Below, piece after piece: positions 53,174 to 62,260 of a stretch of 64,000 bases of DNA (position 1 is its first letter; the number at the start of each line of letters is the position of its first letter). A program made the position numbers and the translations under genes. Source of the DNA: Poseidonocella sedimentorum (lineage in GTDB: Bacteria; Pseudomonadota; Alphaproteobacteria; Rhodobacterales; Rhodobacteraceae); contig NZ_FOYI01000001.1 in NCBI RefSeq assembly GCF_900116005.1, positions 124,001 to 188,000 of the forward strand, in the 5' to 3' direction. The notes beneath the pieces are model-generated. The model did not search any database, was not told where the DNA came from, and was given only the letters and a program-made list of their open reading frames with translations.

Positions 53174-54571
53174 ATGACCGAGCCCGCGGATCAGATCGAC
53201 GTCGCGCCCGAGGGTGCGGAGGAGGACGAGGACTACGCGCTTCGTCCCAAGGCGGTCGCGGCGATTCTCTTTGCGGTGGACGCGGGCGATGCCGCAAAGC
53301 TCGCGACGCTCATGGCGCCGCTGCACGCCGCCGACATCGCCGACCTTCTGGAGCAGATCAACACATACGACCGGCGCCGCCTGCTGGAGCTCTATCATCC
53401 GGAGATCGACGGCGAGATCCTCTCGGAGCTGGACGAGACCCTGCGCGAAGAGGTCATCGCGATCCTCAGCCCCGAGAACCTTGCGGATGCGGTGCGCGAT
53501 CTCGATACCGACGATGTGGTCGACCTTGTCGAGGATCTCGACGAGGACCGGCAGGAGGAAATCCTCGACGCGCTGGATGACAGCGACCGGATCGCGGTCG
53601 AGCAGGCGCTGAGCTATCCGGAGTTTTCCGCCGGGCGTCTGATGCAGCGCGAGGTGGTGATGGCGCCCGAGCACTGGACGGTGGGCGATGCCATCGATCA
53701 CATGCGCAGCGCCGAGGAGTTGCCCAAGCAATTCTATCACATCGTGGTGGTCGATCCGCGCCTGCACCCGATCGCCAATGTGACGCTGGGCCGCCTGATG
53801 GCCGCGCGGCGGGAGACGCCGCTTGTCGAGCTGACCGAAGAGATGTTCCGCACCTTTCCGGTCACGCAATACGAAGGCGACGTGGCCTATGCCTTCAACC
53901 AGTATCACCTGATCTCAGCGCCGGTGGTCGATGAGGAAGGGCGGCTCGTGGGGCAGATCACCATCGATGACGCGATGGCCGTGCTCGACGAGGAGCATGA
54001 GGAGGACATCCTGCGCCTCGCCGGTGTGGGCGAGGGGAGCCTCAGCGACAAGGTCTTCGACACGGTCAAGCGGCGGTTCCCGTGGCTGGCGGTCAACCTC
54101 GTGACGGCGGTGCTGGCCTCGCTGGTGATCGCGCAATTCGAAGCCGCGATCACGCAGATCGTCGCGCTCGCGGTGCTGATGCCGATCGTGGCCTCGATGG
54201 GCGGCAACGCCGGGACGCAATCGCTCACCGTCGCGGTGCGCGCGATCGCCACGCGCGACCTCACGGGCGCGAACGTCTGGCGGGTGATCCGGCGAGAGGT
54301 GCTCGTCGGGCTGGTCAATGGCGTGGTCTTCGCGGTGGTGATGGGGATCGTCGGGCTCTTTTGGTTCGGCTCGCCGGCGCTTGGCTATGTCATCGCGGTG
54401 GCGATGGTCATCAACCTCGTGGTCGCGGGGCTTGCCGGGACGGTCATCCCCGTCGCGCTTGAAAAGCTGGGGGTCGATCCCGCGCTCGCGTCGGGGGCTT
54501 TCGTCACAACCGTCACGGATGTGGTTGGTTTCTTTGCCTTTCTTGGGCTCGCCGTGGTGGTCCTGCTGTGA
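53174..54571 (+). CDS. mgtE: Magnesium transporter MgtE
   Basis: A 465-residue homodimeric magnesium channel. An acidic N-terminal superhelical domain (about 20-135), two CBS domains (about 145-270, including YHLISAPVVDEEGRLVGQITIDD) and five membrane helices (about 295-465) are in order. PIVASMGGNAGTQSLTVAVRAIA is the pore-lining signature. Negative charge in the N-domain (DLDTDDVVDLVEDLDED) fits the magnesium-sensing role. ATG 53174 follows GGGAGCCCC; ATG 53153 is an in-frame alternative. The GTG start of the next gene overlaps its stop. Confidence 0.95.
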   Translation: MTEPADQIDVAPEGAEEDEDYALRPKAVAAILFAVDAGDAAKLATLMAPLHAADIADLLEQINTYDRRRLLELYHPEIDGEILSELDETLREEVIAILSPENLADAVRDLDTDDVVDLVEDLDEDRQEEILDALDDSDRIAVEQALSYPEFSAGRLMQREVVMAPEHWTVGDAIDHMRSAEELPKQFYHIVVVDPRLHPIANVTLGRLMAARRETPLVELTEEMFRTFPVTQYEGDVAYAFNQYHLISAPVVDEEGRLVGQITIDDAMAVLDEEHEEDILRLAGVGEGSLSDKVFDTVKRRFPWLAVNLVTAVLASLVIAQFEAAITQIVALAVLMPIVASMGGNAGTQSLTVAVRAIATRDLTGANVWRVIRREVLVGLVNGVVFAVVMGIVGLFWFGSPALGYVIAVAMVINLVVAGLAGTVIPVALEKLGVDPALASGAFVTTVTDVVGFFAFLGLAVVVLL

Positions 54572-55134
54572 GCGGGGAGGCGCTGGCCGACCGCAAGGCC
54601 GCGGCCCGCGTGCTGGCGGCAGCGCGGCGTGAGGCGGCGCATGCGGGCGATCTGGGGGGCGCCGCGGGGCGGCTCTCGGAAGTTCTGGCGGGGTATCGCG
54701 GGGTGCCGCTCTCGGGATATCTGCCGATCCGGAGCGAGATCGACCCGATCCCGGCCATGGCCGAAGCGGCCGCGCATGGGGCGGTTGGCGTGCCGGTGAT
54801 CACGGGCCCTGCGCGCCCGCTGAAATTTTCGCGCTGGCAGCCGGAAGCGCCGCTGCGCAAAGGGCCGTTCAACGTCATGGTGCCGGAGGTTGATGATTTC
54901 ATACGGCCGGAAATCCTGATCATCCCGCTTCTGGCCTTTGACCGCCGGGGCGGACGGCTCGGCTACGGCGGCGGGTTTTATGACCGGACGCTTGAGCTGT
55001 TGCGTGCGCAGGGGCCGGTTCTGGCGATCGGCTTTGCCTATGGCGCGCAAGAGTCGGGGGATATTCCGAGCGAAACGACCGACCAGCCGCTTGACCTCAT
55101 CGTCACGGAACGTGACGTGATCGAGCCGACATGA
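54568..55134 (+). CDS. 5-formyltetrahydrofolate cyclo-ligase
   Basis: A 188-residue enzyme converting 5-formyl-THF to methenyl-THF with ATP. RKAAARVLAAARREAAH begins the helical N-terminus, and the nucleotide-binding loop GRLGYGGGFYDRTLELLRA is near residues 125-143, the family signature. GVPVITGPARPLKF and LIVPL-like EILIIPLLAFDRRG agree. The start GTG overlaps the mgtE stop, and its own stop overlaps the OsmC ATG. Position next to ssrS (6S RNA), common elsewhere, is not seen. Confidence 0.93.
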   Translation: MSGEALADRKAAARVLAAARREAAHAGDLGGAAGRLSEVLAGYRGVPLSGYLPIRSEIDPIPAMAEAAAHGAVGVPVITGPARPLKFSRWQPEAPLRKGPFNVMVPEVDDFIRPEILIIPLLAFDRRGGRLGYGGGFYDRTLELLRAQGPVLAIGFAYGAQESGDIPSETTDQPLDLIVTERDVIEPT

Positions 55135-55598
55135 GCCGGTTTGCTCCACAGATCCGCTGGACGGGCAACCGCGGCGAGGGGACGGCGCGGTATCACGGCT
55201 ATGATCGCAGCTGGGAGGTGGCGACGCCGGGCAAGCCGGTCATCGCCTGTTCGAATGATCCGATGCTGGGCGGGGATCCGGGGTTGCACAATCCCGAGGA
55301 CATGCTGCTCGCGGCGCTGTCGGCCTGTCACATGCTTTGGTATCTGCATCTCGCGGCGGAGGCGGGCGTGGTGGTGCTGCGCTATGAGGATGCGCCGGAG
55401 GCCGAGTTCGAGAGCGATGCCAGCGGGGCGGGGCGGTTTACCGCCGTGACGCTGCGGCCCCGGATCGGGGTGGCGCCGGGAAGTGATCTTGCGCTGGCCG
55501 ATACCTTGCATGCGCGCATCGGGGCGGTCTGTTTCATCGCGCGTTCGGTGGCGTTTCCGGTCCATCACGCGGCGCGTTACGTGGTGGTGGACGGGTAG
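55131..55598 (+). CDS. OsmC family peroxide-detoxifying protein
   Basis: A 155-residue thiol peroxidase-like protein. The two active cysteines of the OsmC/Ohr fold fit C66 (LLAALSACHMLWYLHLA) and C134 (IGAVCFIARS), with an extra C40. It resembles the YhfA/OsmC-like group common in Rhodobacteraceae rather than Ohr. Its ATG overlaps the cyclo-ligase stop (ATGA), making a three-gene unit with mgtE. Confidence 0.85.
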   Translation: MSRFAPQIRWTGNRGEGTARYHGYDRSWEVATPGKPVIACSNDPMLGGDPGLHNPEDMLLAALSACHMLWYLHLAAEAGVVVLRYEDAPEAEFESDASGAGRFTAVTLRPRIGVAPGSDLALADTLHARIGAVCFIARSVAFPVHHAARYVVVDG

Positions 55599-55646
55599 GG
55601 GGCGCTGCCCCCGCCTGCGCTGCAGGCTCCCCCGGAGTATTTTTCG
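55598..55646 (+). terminator. Roseobacter-type 3' end element / terminator
   Basis: Two small hairpins in a row: GGGGGC-GCT-GCCCCC (55598-55612) and GCCTGC-GCT-GCAGGC (55613-55627), followed by CCCCCGGAGTATTTTTCG. I recall near-identical strings behind many roseobacter genes. It separates the convergent OsmC and phosphoesterase genes. Confidence 0.7.
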
Positions 55647-55658
55647 AAGAGAAGAAGG

Positions 55659-56396
55659 TCAGGGCGCGAGGGGGATGCTGCCGCCGCGGGTCAGCAGGCG
55701 GCAGGAGCGGCCTTCGAAGGCGGCGGGGTAGAGGCGGCGGCCGTAGCCTGTTCCGCCGTCGAGGTTGACGCGGTTGCCGTGGTGGGCGGGGGCGTCGAGC
55801 GCGGTGTGGCCGTGGACCACCAGCCAGGGGTGCGGCGCTTCGTGTTCGAGAAAGGGGCTGCGGATCCAGACGAGGTCGTCTTCGGCCTGATCGTCCAGAG
55901 GGACTTCGGGGCGGATGCCGGCATGGACGAAGAGCAGCTCGCCGGTTTGATGGGTGAGTGGGCGCGTGGTGAGGAAGGCGCGGTGGGCGTCGGGGACGGC
56001 GTCGCGCGCGGCGTCCCAGATGCGCGCGGTGGGCGGGGTGCGCAGGCGCGAGGGCCGGGGCATCGGGCCGTAGCTGTCCAGCGTTGTGAGCCCGCCGAGG
56101 CGCGGATCGAGCCAGGTGCGGCCGGAGGAGATGGCGGGGTCGTCGATGCGTTGATCCTCGAGGAACCGCAGGAACATCCGGTCGTGGTTGCCGAGCAGGC
56201 AGGTCCAGTTGCGCCCCTGGGCGACGCCGGAGGACAGCCGCTCGATCACCGCCCGGCTGTCGGGGCCGCGGTCGACGTAATCGCCGAGGAAGACAACCTC
56301 TGCGTCCGGGCCGCCGTCGGCCTCGATGAGGGCGAGCGCGGTGTCGAGCTCGTCGATGAAGCCGTGGATATCGGCGAGGACGTAGATGGGGGTCAT
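55659..56396 (-). CDS. Metallophosphoesterase (PPP-type serine/threonine phosphatase)
   Basis: A 245-residue calcineurin-like phosphoesterase. The motifs are DIHG at 9-12, GDYVDRG at 38-44, GNHD at 69-72 and later VHAGIRP and VHGHT, the set found in PrpA-like bacterial protein phosphatases and in ApaH-like enzymes. ATG 56396 lies after GAGGCG; the longer upstream frame overlaps the serA end and is rejected. It is 61 bases after serA on the same strand and may be cotranscribed. The substrate is unknown. Confidence 0.88.
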   Translation of the reverse strand: MTPIYVLADIHGFIDELDTALALIEADGGPDAEVVFLGDYVDRGPDSRAVIERLSSGVAQGRNWTCLLGNHDRMFLRFLEDQRIDDPAISSGRTWLDPRLGGLTTLDSYGPMPRPSRLRTPPTARIWDAARDAVPDAHRAFLTTRPLTHQTGELLFVHAGIRPEVPLDDQAEDDLVWIRSPFLEHEAPHPWLVVHGHTALDAPAHHGNRVNLDGGTGYGRRLYPAAFEGRSCRLLTRGGSIPLAP

Positions 56397-56457
56397 CGCC
56401 TCGGGTCCTTCTGGTTGGGGCGGCGCGGACGCGGGGCCCGCACCCTTGCAGGTAGGG

Positions 56458-58053
56458 TCATCCGAGCGTGAACTGCAGGGGTTTGACCTGTTGGAAGAGG
56501 CCCGTGCCGCTGAGTTCCTCCAGCACGTTGGCAGGCACCGCGTCATCCACATAGAGCAGCGCGATCGCCTCTCCCTTGGATTCCTTGCGGCCCAGGGTGA
56601 AGTTGGCGATGTTGATGCCGTGTTTGCCCATGGTGTGGCCGAGCGTGCCGATGATGCCGGGGACGTCCTCGTTGGTGGTGTAGATCATGTGCTCGCCGAT
56701 TTCGGCGTCGATGTTGATGCCCTTGATCTGGATGAAGCGCGGTTTGCCATCGGAGAAGACCGTGCCGGCGATCGATCGTTCGCGCGCATCGGTGCGGACG
56801 ATGATCTTGATATAGCCTTCGAACACACCGGCTTGGGCCTGGTTCGTGGTGGCGATCTTCATGCCGCGATCCTTGGCGATCACCGGCGCTGAGACCATGT
56901 TGACGTCCGGATTGGAGGCCTTGAGGATGCCCGCCACTGCGGCGCAGTTGAGCGCGTCAAGGTTCATCTCGGCCGCGATCCCGTCGTAGAGGATGTTGAT
57001 TTCCTGAATCGGCTCGTCGGTCATCTGGCCGATAAAGGCGCCGAGGTGGTCGGCAAGCTTGATCCAGGGGCCCATGGTCTTGGCCTCTTCGGCGGTGACG
57101 GAGGGCATGTTGAGCGCGTTCTGGACCGCGCCTGTCAGCAGGTAGTCCGACATCTGCTCGGCCACCTGCAGCGCGACGTTCTCCTGCGCCTCGGTGGTGG
57201 AGGCGCCGAGGTGGGGCGTGCAGACCACGTTGGGCAGGCCGAAGAGCGGGTTGTCTGTGGCGGGCTCGACCGCGAAGACATCGAGCGCGGCGCCGGCAAC
57301 GTGGCCCGATTTGATCAGCTCGGCAAGCGCCTCTTCGTCGATGAGCCCGCCCCGGGCGCAGTTGATGATGCGCACGCCTTTCTTCGTCTGTTCAAGAGCG
57401 TCGCGGGAGAGGATGTTGCGCGTGCTGTCGGTGAGCGGCACGTGCAGCGTGATGAAATCGGCGCGCTTCAGGAGCGTGTCGAGCTCGACCTTTTCGACGC
57501 CCATCTGATCGGCCTTTTCCTCGCTGAGGAAGGGATCATAGGCGATGACTTTCATCTTGAGGCCGCGGGCGCGGTCGCAGACGATGCCGCCGATGTTGCC
57601 AGCGCCGATCACGCCGAGGGTCTTGCTGGTGAGCTCGACCCCCATGAATTTCGATTTTTCCCATTTCCCGGCGTGGGTCGAGGCGCTGGCTTCGGGGATT
57701 TGGCGGGCCACGGCGAACATCATCGCTATGGCGTGTTCGGCGGTGGTGATCATGTTGCCGAAGGGCGTGTTCATCACGATCACCCCCTTCTTGGAGGCCG
57801 CCACGCGGTCGACATTATCGACACCGATCCCGGCGCGGCCAACGACCTTGAGATTGGGGGCGTTTTCCAGAAGCTTCTCGGTCACTTTCGTGGCCGAGCG
57901 GATCGCGAGCCCGTCATAGCTGCCGATCACCTCGGCGAGCTTGTCCTTGTCCTTGCCGAGTTCGGGGCGGAAATCGACCTCGATCCCGCGGTCGCGGAAG
58001 ATCTGGACGGCGGTTTCGGAAAGCTTGTCGGAAACGAGTACTTTAGGGGCCAT
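56458..58053 (-). CDS. serA: D-3-phosphoglycerate dehydrogenase
   Basis: First step of phosphorylated serine synthesis: 3-phosphoglycerate to 3-phosphohydroxypyruvate with NAD. The 531-residue length is the long form with an intervening allosteric substrate-binding domain (about 310-450) and a C-terminal ACT domain (about 455-531, VPGIIGTLGHTMGKHGINIANF in part). VIGAGNIGGIVCDRA is the NAD loop and the catalytic His is in VVCTPHLGAST. The ACT domain implies serine feedback. It lies 99 bases downstream of serC. ATG 58053 gives the usual MAPKVLVSDKLS start. Confidence 0.97.
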   Translation of the reverse strand: MAPKVLVSDKLSETAVQIFRDRGIEVDFRPELGKDKDKLAEVIGSYDGLAIRSATKVTEKLLENAPNLKVVGRAGIGVDNVDRVAASKKGVIVMNTPFGNMITTAEHAIAMMFAVARQIPEASASTHAGKWEKSKFMGVELTSKTLGVIGAGNIGGIVCDRARGLKMKVIAYDPFLSEEKADQMGVEKVELDTLLKRADFITLHVPLTDSTRNILSRDALEQTKKGVRIINCARGGLIDEEALAELIKSGHVAGAALDVFAVEPATDNPLFGLPNVVCTPHLGASTTEAQENVALQVAEQMSDYLLTGAVQNALNMPSVTAEEAKTMGPWIKLADHLGAFIGQMTDEPIQEINILYDGIAAEMNLDALNCAAVAGILKASNPDVNMVSAPVIAKDRGMKIATTNQAQAGVFEGYIKIIVRTDARERSIAGTVFSDGKPRFIQIKGINIDAEIGEHMIYTTNEDVPGIIGTLGHTMGKHGINIANFTLGRKESKGEAIALLYVDDAVPANVLEELSGTGLFQQVKPLQFTLG

Positions 58054-58152
58054 CTTGAGGGGTCCTCTGGCTGTGATGGGGCGCGGGCGCGCGGGCCACG
58101 CGGCAAAACTGGGGGGAGGGCGCCCGGCGGTCAGGGCCGGACGCAAGCTGGC

Positions 58153-59307
58153 TCAGGCGGGCTCGGAGAGCGCGGCGATTTCGGTCTCGAAGGCCCAGGC
58201 GAGCCAGGGGAGCATCGCTTCGATATCCGCTGTTTCGACCGTGCCGCCGCACCAGATCCGCAGGCCGGGAGGCGCATCGCGGTAGGCGCCGACGTCGAGC
58301 GCGGCGCCCTCGGCTTCGAGCCGCTTGGCGATTGCCTTGGCGAAGGCCGCGCCGTCGGTGATCCGTGCGTCGGTGAACTTCAGGCAGACCGAGGTGTTGG
58401 AGCGCGTCGCCGGGTCGGCGGCGAGGAAGTCGATCCAGTCATGGGCCGCAACGAAGCGGGCGATGGCGCCGGTGTTGGCGTCGGCCCGGGCGATGAGGCC
58501 GGGGAGCCCGCCCACGGATCCGGCCCAGTCGAGCGCGACGAGGTAGTCTTCGACTGCGAGCATCGAGGGGGTGTTGATCGTCTCGCCGCGGAAGATGCCC
58601 TCGATCAGCTTGCCGCCCTTGGTCAGGCGGAAGATCTTGGGCAGCGGCCAAGGCGGCGTGTAGGTTTCGAGCCGTTCGACCGCGCGGGGGGAGAGGATGA
58701 GCATCCCGTGCGCCGCTTCGCCGCCGAGCACCTTTTGCCAGGAGAAGGTCGTCACGTCGAGCTTGTCCCAGGGCAGGTCCATGGCGAAAGCGGCGGAGGT
58801 GGCGTCGCAGATCGTGAGGCCCGCGCGCTCGGCGGGGATCGCGTCTCCGTTCGGCATCCGCACGCCGGAGGTGGTGCCGTTCCAGGTGAAGACCACATCT
58901 GTGTCGTAGTCGATCGCGCCCATGTCTACGATCTCGCCATACTCGGCGGTCCGAACCTCGGCGTCGATCTTGAGCTGTTTGACCACGTCTGTAACCCAGC
59001 CGGCCCCGAAGCTTTCCCAGGCGACCATCGTCGCCTTGCGCGCGCCGAGGAGCGACCACATCGCCATCTCGACCGCGCCGGTGTCGGAGGCGGGCACGAT
59101 GCCGATGCGGTAGTCAGCCGGGATGCCGAGGATCTCGCGCGTCCGCTCGATGGCGGATTTGAGCTTGTCCTTGCCGATGGCGGCGCGGTGGGAGCGGCCA
59201 AGGGCGGCATCGGAGAGCGCATCAAGCGCGAATGCGGGGGGTTTGGCACAGGGGCCAGACGAGAAACGCGGGTTTGCCGGCCGCGTGGCCGGAGCTTCAA
59301 TAGCCAT
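58153..59307 (-). CDS. serC: Phosphoserine aminotransferase
   Basis: Second step of serine synthesis: 3-phosphohydroxypyruvate to phosphoserine with glutamate, also acting in PLP synthesis. The 384-residue protein is of the alphaproteobacterial type, with [11 protein letters not shown] near residue 14 and the PLP lysine K192 in [18 protein letters not shown] lies eight bases before ATG 59307 and is partly held in a small hairpin, which points to leader-mediated control. The frame is open further upstream. Confidence 0.96.
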   Translation of the reverse strand: MAIEAPATRPANPRFSSGPCAKPPAFALDALSDAALGRSHRAAIGKDKLKSAIERTREILGIPADYRIGIVPASDTGAVEMAMWSLLGARKATMVAWESFGAGWVTDVVKQLKIDAEVRTAEYGEIVDMGAIDYDTDVVFTWNGTTSGVRMPNGDAIPAERAGLTICDATSAAFAMDLPWDKLDVTTFSWQKVLGGEAAHGMLILSPRAVERLETYTPPWPLPKIFRLTKGGKLIEGIFRGETINTPSMLAVEDYLVALDWAGSVGGLPGLIARADANTGAIARFVAAHDWIDFLAADPATRSNTSVCLKFTDARITDGAAFAKAIAKRLEAEGAALDVGAYRDAPPGLRIWCGGTVETADIEAMLPWLAWAFETEIAALSEPA

Positions 59308-59380
59308 TGCTGCTATCCTTCCAGATAAGCGCCCCTCGTTGGGGAGGGGTGTCCCACGGGCGGGGATACAGCCGCGCCAA
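59308..59380 (-). ncRNA. Candidate serC leader RNA
   Basis: On the minus strand, before the serC ATG, there are two small hairpins: CCCCTC/GAGGGG (59332-59337 with 59344-59349) and GCTTATC-TGGAAG-GATAGC (59330-59312), whose loop contains the ribosome binding site GGAAGG. A serC-associated RNA motif is known in alphaproteobacteria, located here with a ribosome-site hairpin. I could not align it to that motif, so this is a candidate. Confidence 0.4.
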
Positions 59381-59544
59381 TGGCCGCGCAAGCGGGGAAA
59401 TGGGCGGGCCCGGGCGGTTTGTTGCGAAATTTGGCGCCGCCTGGTTCCGATTGGAAACGCAGGCCGCGCGCCGGGCCCCGGGTCTGGTCATGGCGCGCGC
59501 GGGGCGCTAAGTCGCCGGGGAAGGCAAGTCAAAGGAGAGCCGCC

Positions 59545-60420
59545 ATGCATGTCGTCAGCTTGATCGCGCCGCGGGGCAAACTGGAGCGCGCGCCGGTGGA
59601 GGCGCTGCGCGATGCCTGGGGCGGCGGGACGATCGACTGGCTCGCACCCGGAGAGGCGGCGGAGTTTGCGCTGGAGGCGGTCCCGGCCAATGCGGAGGCG
59701 GTGCGCGACGAGCTCGGGGCGCTTGGGATCGATCTGGCGGTCCAACCCGCGGCGGGGCGGCGCAAGGCGATGCTGCTGGCCGACATGGACAGCACGATCA
59801 TCGAGCAGGAGTGCATTGACGAGCTGGCCGAGGTTGCGGGCGTGGGCGCGCAGGTGCGCGAGATCACGGCGCGGGCGATGAATGGCGAGCTCGATTTCGA
59901 GGGGGCCTTGCTGGAGCGCGTGGCGCTTTTGGAGGGGTTGCCGGTGACGGTGATCGAGCAGGTCTGGCGCGAGCGGATCACGCTTGCTCCCGGGGCCGAG
60001 GCGCTGCTGGGGACGATGCGGGCCAACGGGGCGCGCTGCGTGCTGGTGTCGGGCGGGTTCACCGCCTTCACCGACCGGGTGCGCGCGGCGGTGGGGTTCC
60101 ACGAGGCGCGGGCGAACACGCTTCTGGCCGAGGGCGATGTGCTTACCGGGCGCGTCGGGCTGCCGATCCTTGGGCGCGAGGCGAAGGTGGCGGCGCTGGA
60201 AGAGATCACCTTGGGGCTCGGGATTACGCCGGCCGAAGTGCTCGCGGTGGGCGACGGGGCCAACGATCTGGGGATGCTCGCGCGGGCCGGGGCGGGCGTT
60301 GCGCTCCACGCCAAGCCCACGGTCGCGGCGCAGGCGGGGATCCGGATCGATCACGGCGATCTGACCGCGCTGCTCTACCTGCAAGGCTACCGGCGCGAGG
60401 AGTTTGTCACGCTGAGCTAG
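59545..60420 (+). CDS. serB: Phosphoserine phosphatase
   Basis: Last step of serine synthesis. The 291-residue HAD-family enzyme has the nucleophile motif DMDST at 80-84, then ECIDELAEVAGVG, the second motif VLVSGGFTAFTDRV, and the third motif AVGDGANDLGM with the metal aspartates. A short N-terminal extension of about 75 residues replaces the ACT domain of longer homologues. AAAGGAGAG precedes the ATG. It is divergent from serC-serA, which completes the pathway in one locus, and convergent with the asparaginase gene. Confidence 0.96.
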   Translation: MHVVSLIAPRGKLERAPVEALRDAWGGGTIDWLAPGEAAEFALEAVPANAEAVRDELGALGIDLAVQPAAGRRKAMLLADMDSTIIEQECIDELAEVAGVGAQVREITARAMNGELDFEGALLERVALLEGLPVTVIEQVWRERITLAPGAEALLGTMRANGARCVLVSGGFTAFTDRVRAAVGFHEARANTLLAEGDVLTGRVGLPILGREAKVAALEEITLGLGITPAEVLAVGDGANDLGMLARAGAGVALHAKPTVAAQAGIRIDHGDLTALLYLQGYRREEFVTLS

Positions 60421-60433
60421 GGCGCGGCGCGCG

Positions 60434-61429
60434 CTACATCAACGCTGCGGCCGGGCGGATGGCGCCGACCGCATCGCCGCGCTGGTTGTGGATCGCGGGG
60501 CTGAGCAGGCTCTGGACCGCGGGATGCTCGGGATCGAGCGCGCCCAGCCTGGCGAGCAGCGCGGCGACCGCGCATTCCGAGGCCCGGGTCGCGCCGTCTT
60601 CGATCTTGAGGCCGATGCCGAGGCCGGCATTGGGTAGGGCGGCGAGATAAACGCCTTCGGCCCCGGTCTTGGCAAGCACCGCCCCGGGCGCTGCGCGCAT
60701 CAGCGCGGTGCAGGCACGGCCCTCTCCGGCGACGAGCTCGGGATGGGCCATCATCGCCTCTGCGAGCCGCCCGCCCGCCCCGCTCAGAGCATCGGCGCGG
60801 GTGCCGGCGGTGGCGATCCAGGCGGCCCCGCGCGCGAGCCCGGTCACCGTGGTGGCGAAATTGGGCGCGGCGCAGCCGTCGATGCCGTAGCCGGGGGAGG
60901 GCGCGCCCGTCACCTCTTCGAAAAGCTCGCGCACCGCGCGCTGCACCGGGTGGGCCGGGTCGACGTAATCGGGCCCCGCGCCGAGATGCTGGCGCAGGGT
61001 GAGAAAACCGCAATGCTTGCCCGAACAGTTGTGATGGGTGGGGTCCGGAGACTGGCCGTGGCGGATCAGGTCATGACGGGTCTCGCGGTCCTGCGGGCTT
61101 TGCGCGCCGCAAAGCAGATCCTCGGGGCCGAAGCCCAGATCCCGCAGCCAGGACCGGGCGAGCCGGTTGTGGATGAAGGCGCCGCTGTGGGAGGCGCAGG
61201 CGAGCGCGAGATGGCGATCGGTGAGCCCGGCGCGATCGGCCGCCCCCGAGGCCACCAGTGGCAGCGCCTGGAACACCTTGACCGAACTGCGCGGCAGGAT
61301 CACCGCCCCCGGATCGCCCCAGGCGGCCACGACCTCGCCCGCGCCATCACAGACCACCGCATGGCCGCGATGCACGCATTCCAGAAAATCACCCCGCCAG
61401 ACCTCCACCAGAGCTTCAGCTTGCGACAT
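60434..61429 (-). CDS. L-asparaginase II family protein (thermolabile type)
   Basis: A 331-residue protein of the PF06089 family typified by the rhizobial thermolabile asparaginase. Characteristic segments are VEVWRGDFLECVHRGHAVV at the start, ILPRSSVKVFQALPLVASG, LACASHSGAFIH, PDPTHHNCSGKHCGFL and YGIDGCAAPNFATTVTGLA. It is unrelated to the classical AnsA/AnsB fold. It would release aspartate and ammonia from asparagine. Upstream, TTGGC-N8-GCCAA at 61450-61467 may be an operator. Confidence 0.9.
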   Translation of the reverse strand: MSQAEALVEVWRGDFLECVHRGHAVVCDGAGEVVAAWGDPGAVILPRSSVKVFQALPLVASGAADRAGLTDRHLALACASHSGAFIHNRLARSWLRDLGFGPEDLLCGAQSPQDRETRHDLIRHGQSPDPTHHNCSGKHCGFLTLRQHLGAGPDYVDPAHPVQRAVRELFEEVTGAPSPGYGIDGCAAPNFATTVTGLARGAAWIATAGTRADALSGAGGRLAEAMMAHPELVAGEGRACTALMRAAPGAVLAKTGAEGVYLAALPNAGLGIGLKIEDGATRASECAVAALLARLGALDPEHPAVQSLLSPAIHNQRGDAVGAIRPAAALM

Positions 61430-61449
61430 GGTCTCTCTCCTGTTCCGGT

Positions 61450-61467
61450 TTGGCGATATTTTGCCAA
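61450..61467. promoter_or_regulatory. Possible operator TTGGC-N8-GCCAA ahead of the asparaginase gene
   Basis: A 5-bp inverted repeat in the divergent region between the asparaginase and IalB-like genes, with an AT-rich GATATTTT spacer. Short dyads like this arise by chance, so confidence is low. Confidence 0.3.
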
Positions 61468-61597
61468 TGGGCCTTTTGGCTCCCCTTCATTTCAGGCTAT
61501 CAATAATCTGTCGAGACAGGATCGCCCCCGCCAGAGGCGGACGGGCTCAATTCGGAAGACAGAGAATGACGGGGCGGGCACAATGGAGGCGCGACGG

Positions 61598-62164
61598 ATG
61601 AAGGCATGGGGTGCGGGCCGGCTGGCCGCGGCGGCGATCGTGGTGAGCATGATCACAAGCGCGGCGGCGGCACAGGAGCAAAGCGACAATCAGGTGACAT
61701 CGGTATCGGACTGGTCGGTGTTCATGGAGGACAACCCCAAGGAATGCTGGAGCGTCTCGGTGCCCAAGGAGACCGTCAACACCGACAGCAATGGCCGGAT
61801 CAAGGCGGTCAACCGCGGTGACATCCTGCTCTTTGTCTATTACCGGCCGGAATCGGAGGTGAAGGGGCAGGTGACCTTCACCGGGGGCTATCCCTTTGCG
61901 GATGGCTCGACGGTCAACGTCAACATCGGCGGCACCGAGTTCGAGATGTTCACCCAGAACGTGACGAACGCCTCGGGCGAATCCCTGGGCTGGGCCTGGC
62001 CGACAAGCGCCTCGGACGACGCGCGCATCATCGCGGCGATGAAGCGCGGGGCCGAAGCGTTGCTGACCGCACGGTCGAGCCGCGGGACCGTCACCAAGGA
62101 CACCTTCTCGCTCATCGGCTTCACCGCCGCACTGGACGAAGCCCAGAGCCGCTGCGGGGGGTAA
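61598..62164 (+). CDS. IalB (invasion-associated locus B) family periplasmic protein
   Basis: A 188-residue exported protein. MKAWGAGRLAAAAIVVSMIT begins a signal peptide with a likely cut near ITSAAAAQ, and the mature part has the IalB-like pattern DWSVFMEDNPKECWSVSVPK, then FTGGYPFADGSTVNVNIG and a C-terminal cysteine (SRCGG) that may pair with CWS. The Bartonella name does not imply virulence; roles in roseobacters are unknown. ATG 61598 with GGAGG eight bases upstream is preferred over an in-frame ATG at 61583. Confidence 0.8.
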   Translation: MKAWGAGRLAAAAIVVSMITSAAAAQEQSDNQVTSVSDWSVFMEDNPKECWSVSVPKETVNTDSNGRIKAVNRGDILLFVYYRPESEVKGQVTFTGGYPFADGSTVNVNIGGTEFEMFTQNVTNASGESLGWAWPTSASDDARIIAAMKRGAEALLTARSSRGTVTKDTFSLIGFTAALDEAQSRCGG

Positions 62165-62260
62165 CTCCCGCGGTCAGTCAGAGAGAGGGATTTCGGAAAG
62201 ACGCAACGTCCGCTCAGCGGGACTTTGCTTCCGTTCGCTTTCCCGAACCGAAGTTCTGCT

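Noticed and set aside
57046-59328. A 760-codon + strand frame opposite serA and serC
   Set aside because: Both minus-strand genes have complete catalytic motifs; the opposite frame has none.
61450-61467. Sigma-54 promoter reading of the TTGGC...TTGCC string
   Set aside because: The GG to GC distance is one base short of the -24/-12 spacing, and the -24 element lacks the usual CAC.
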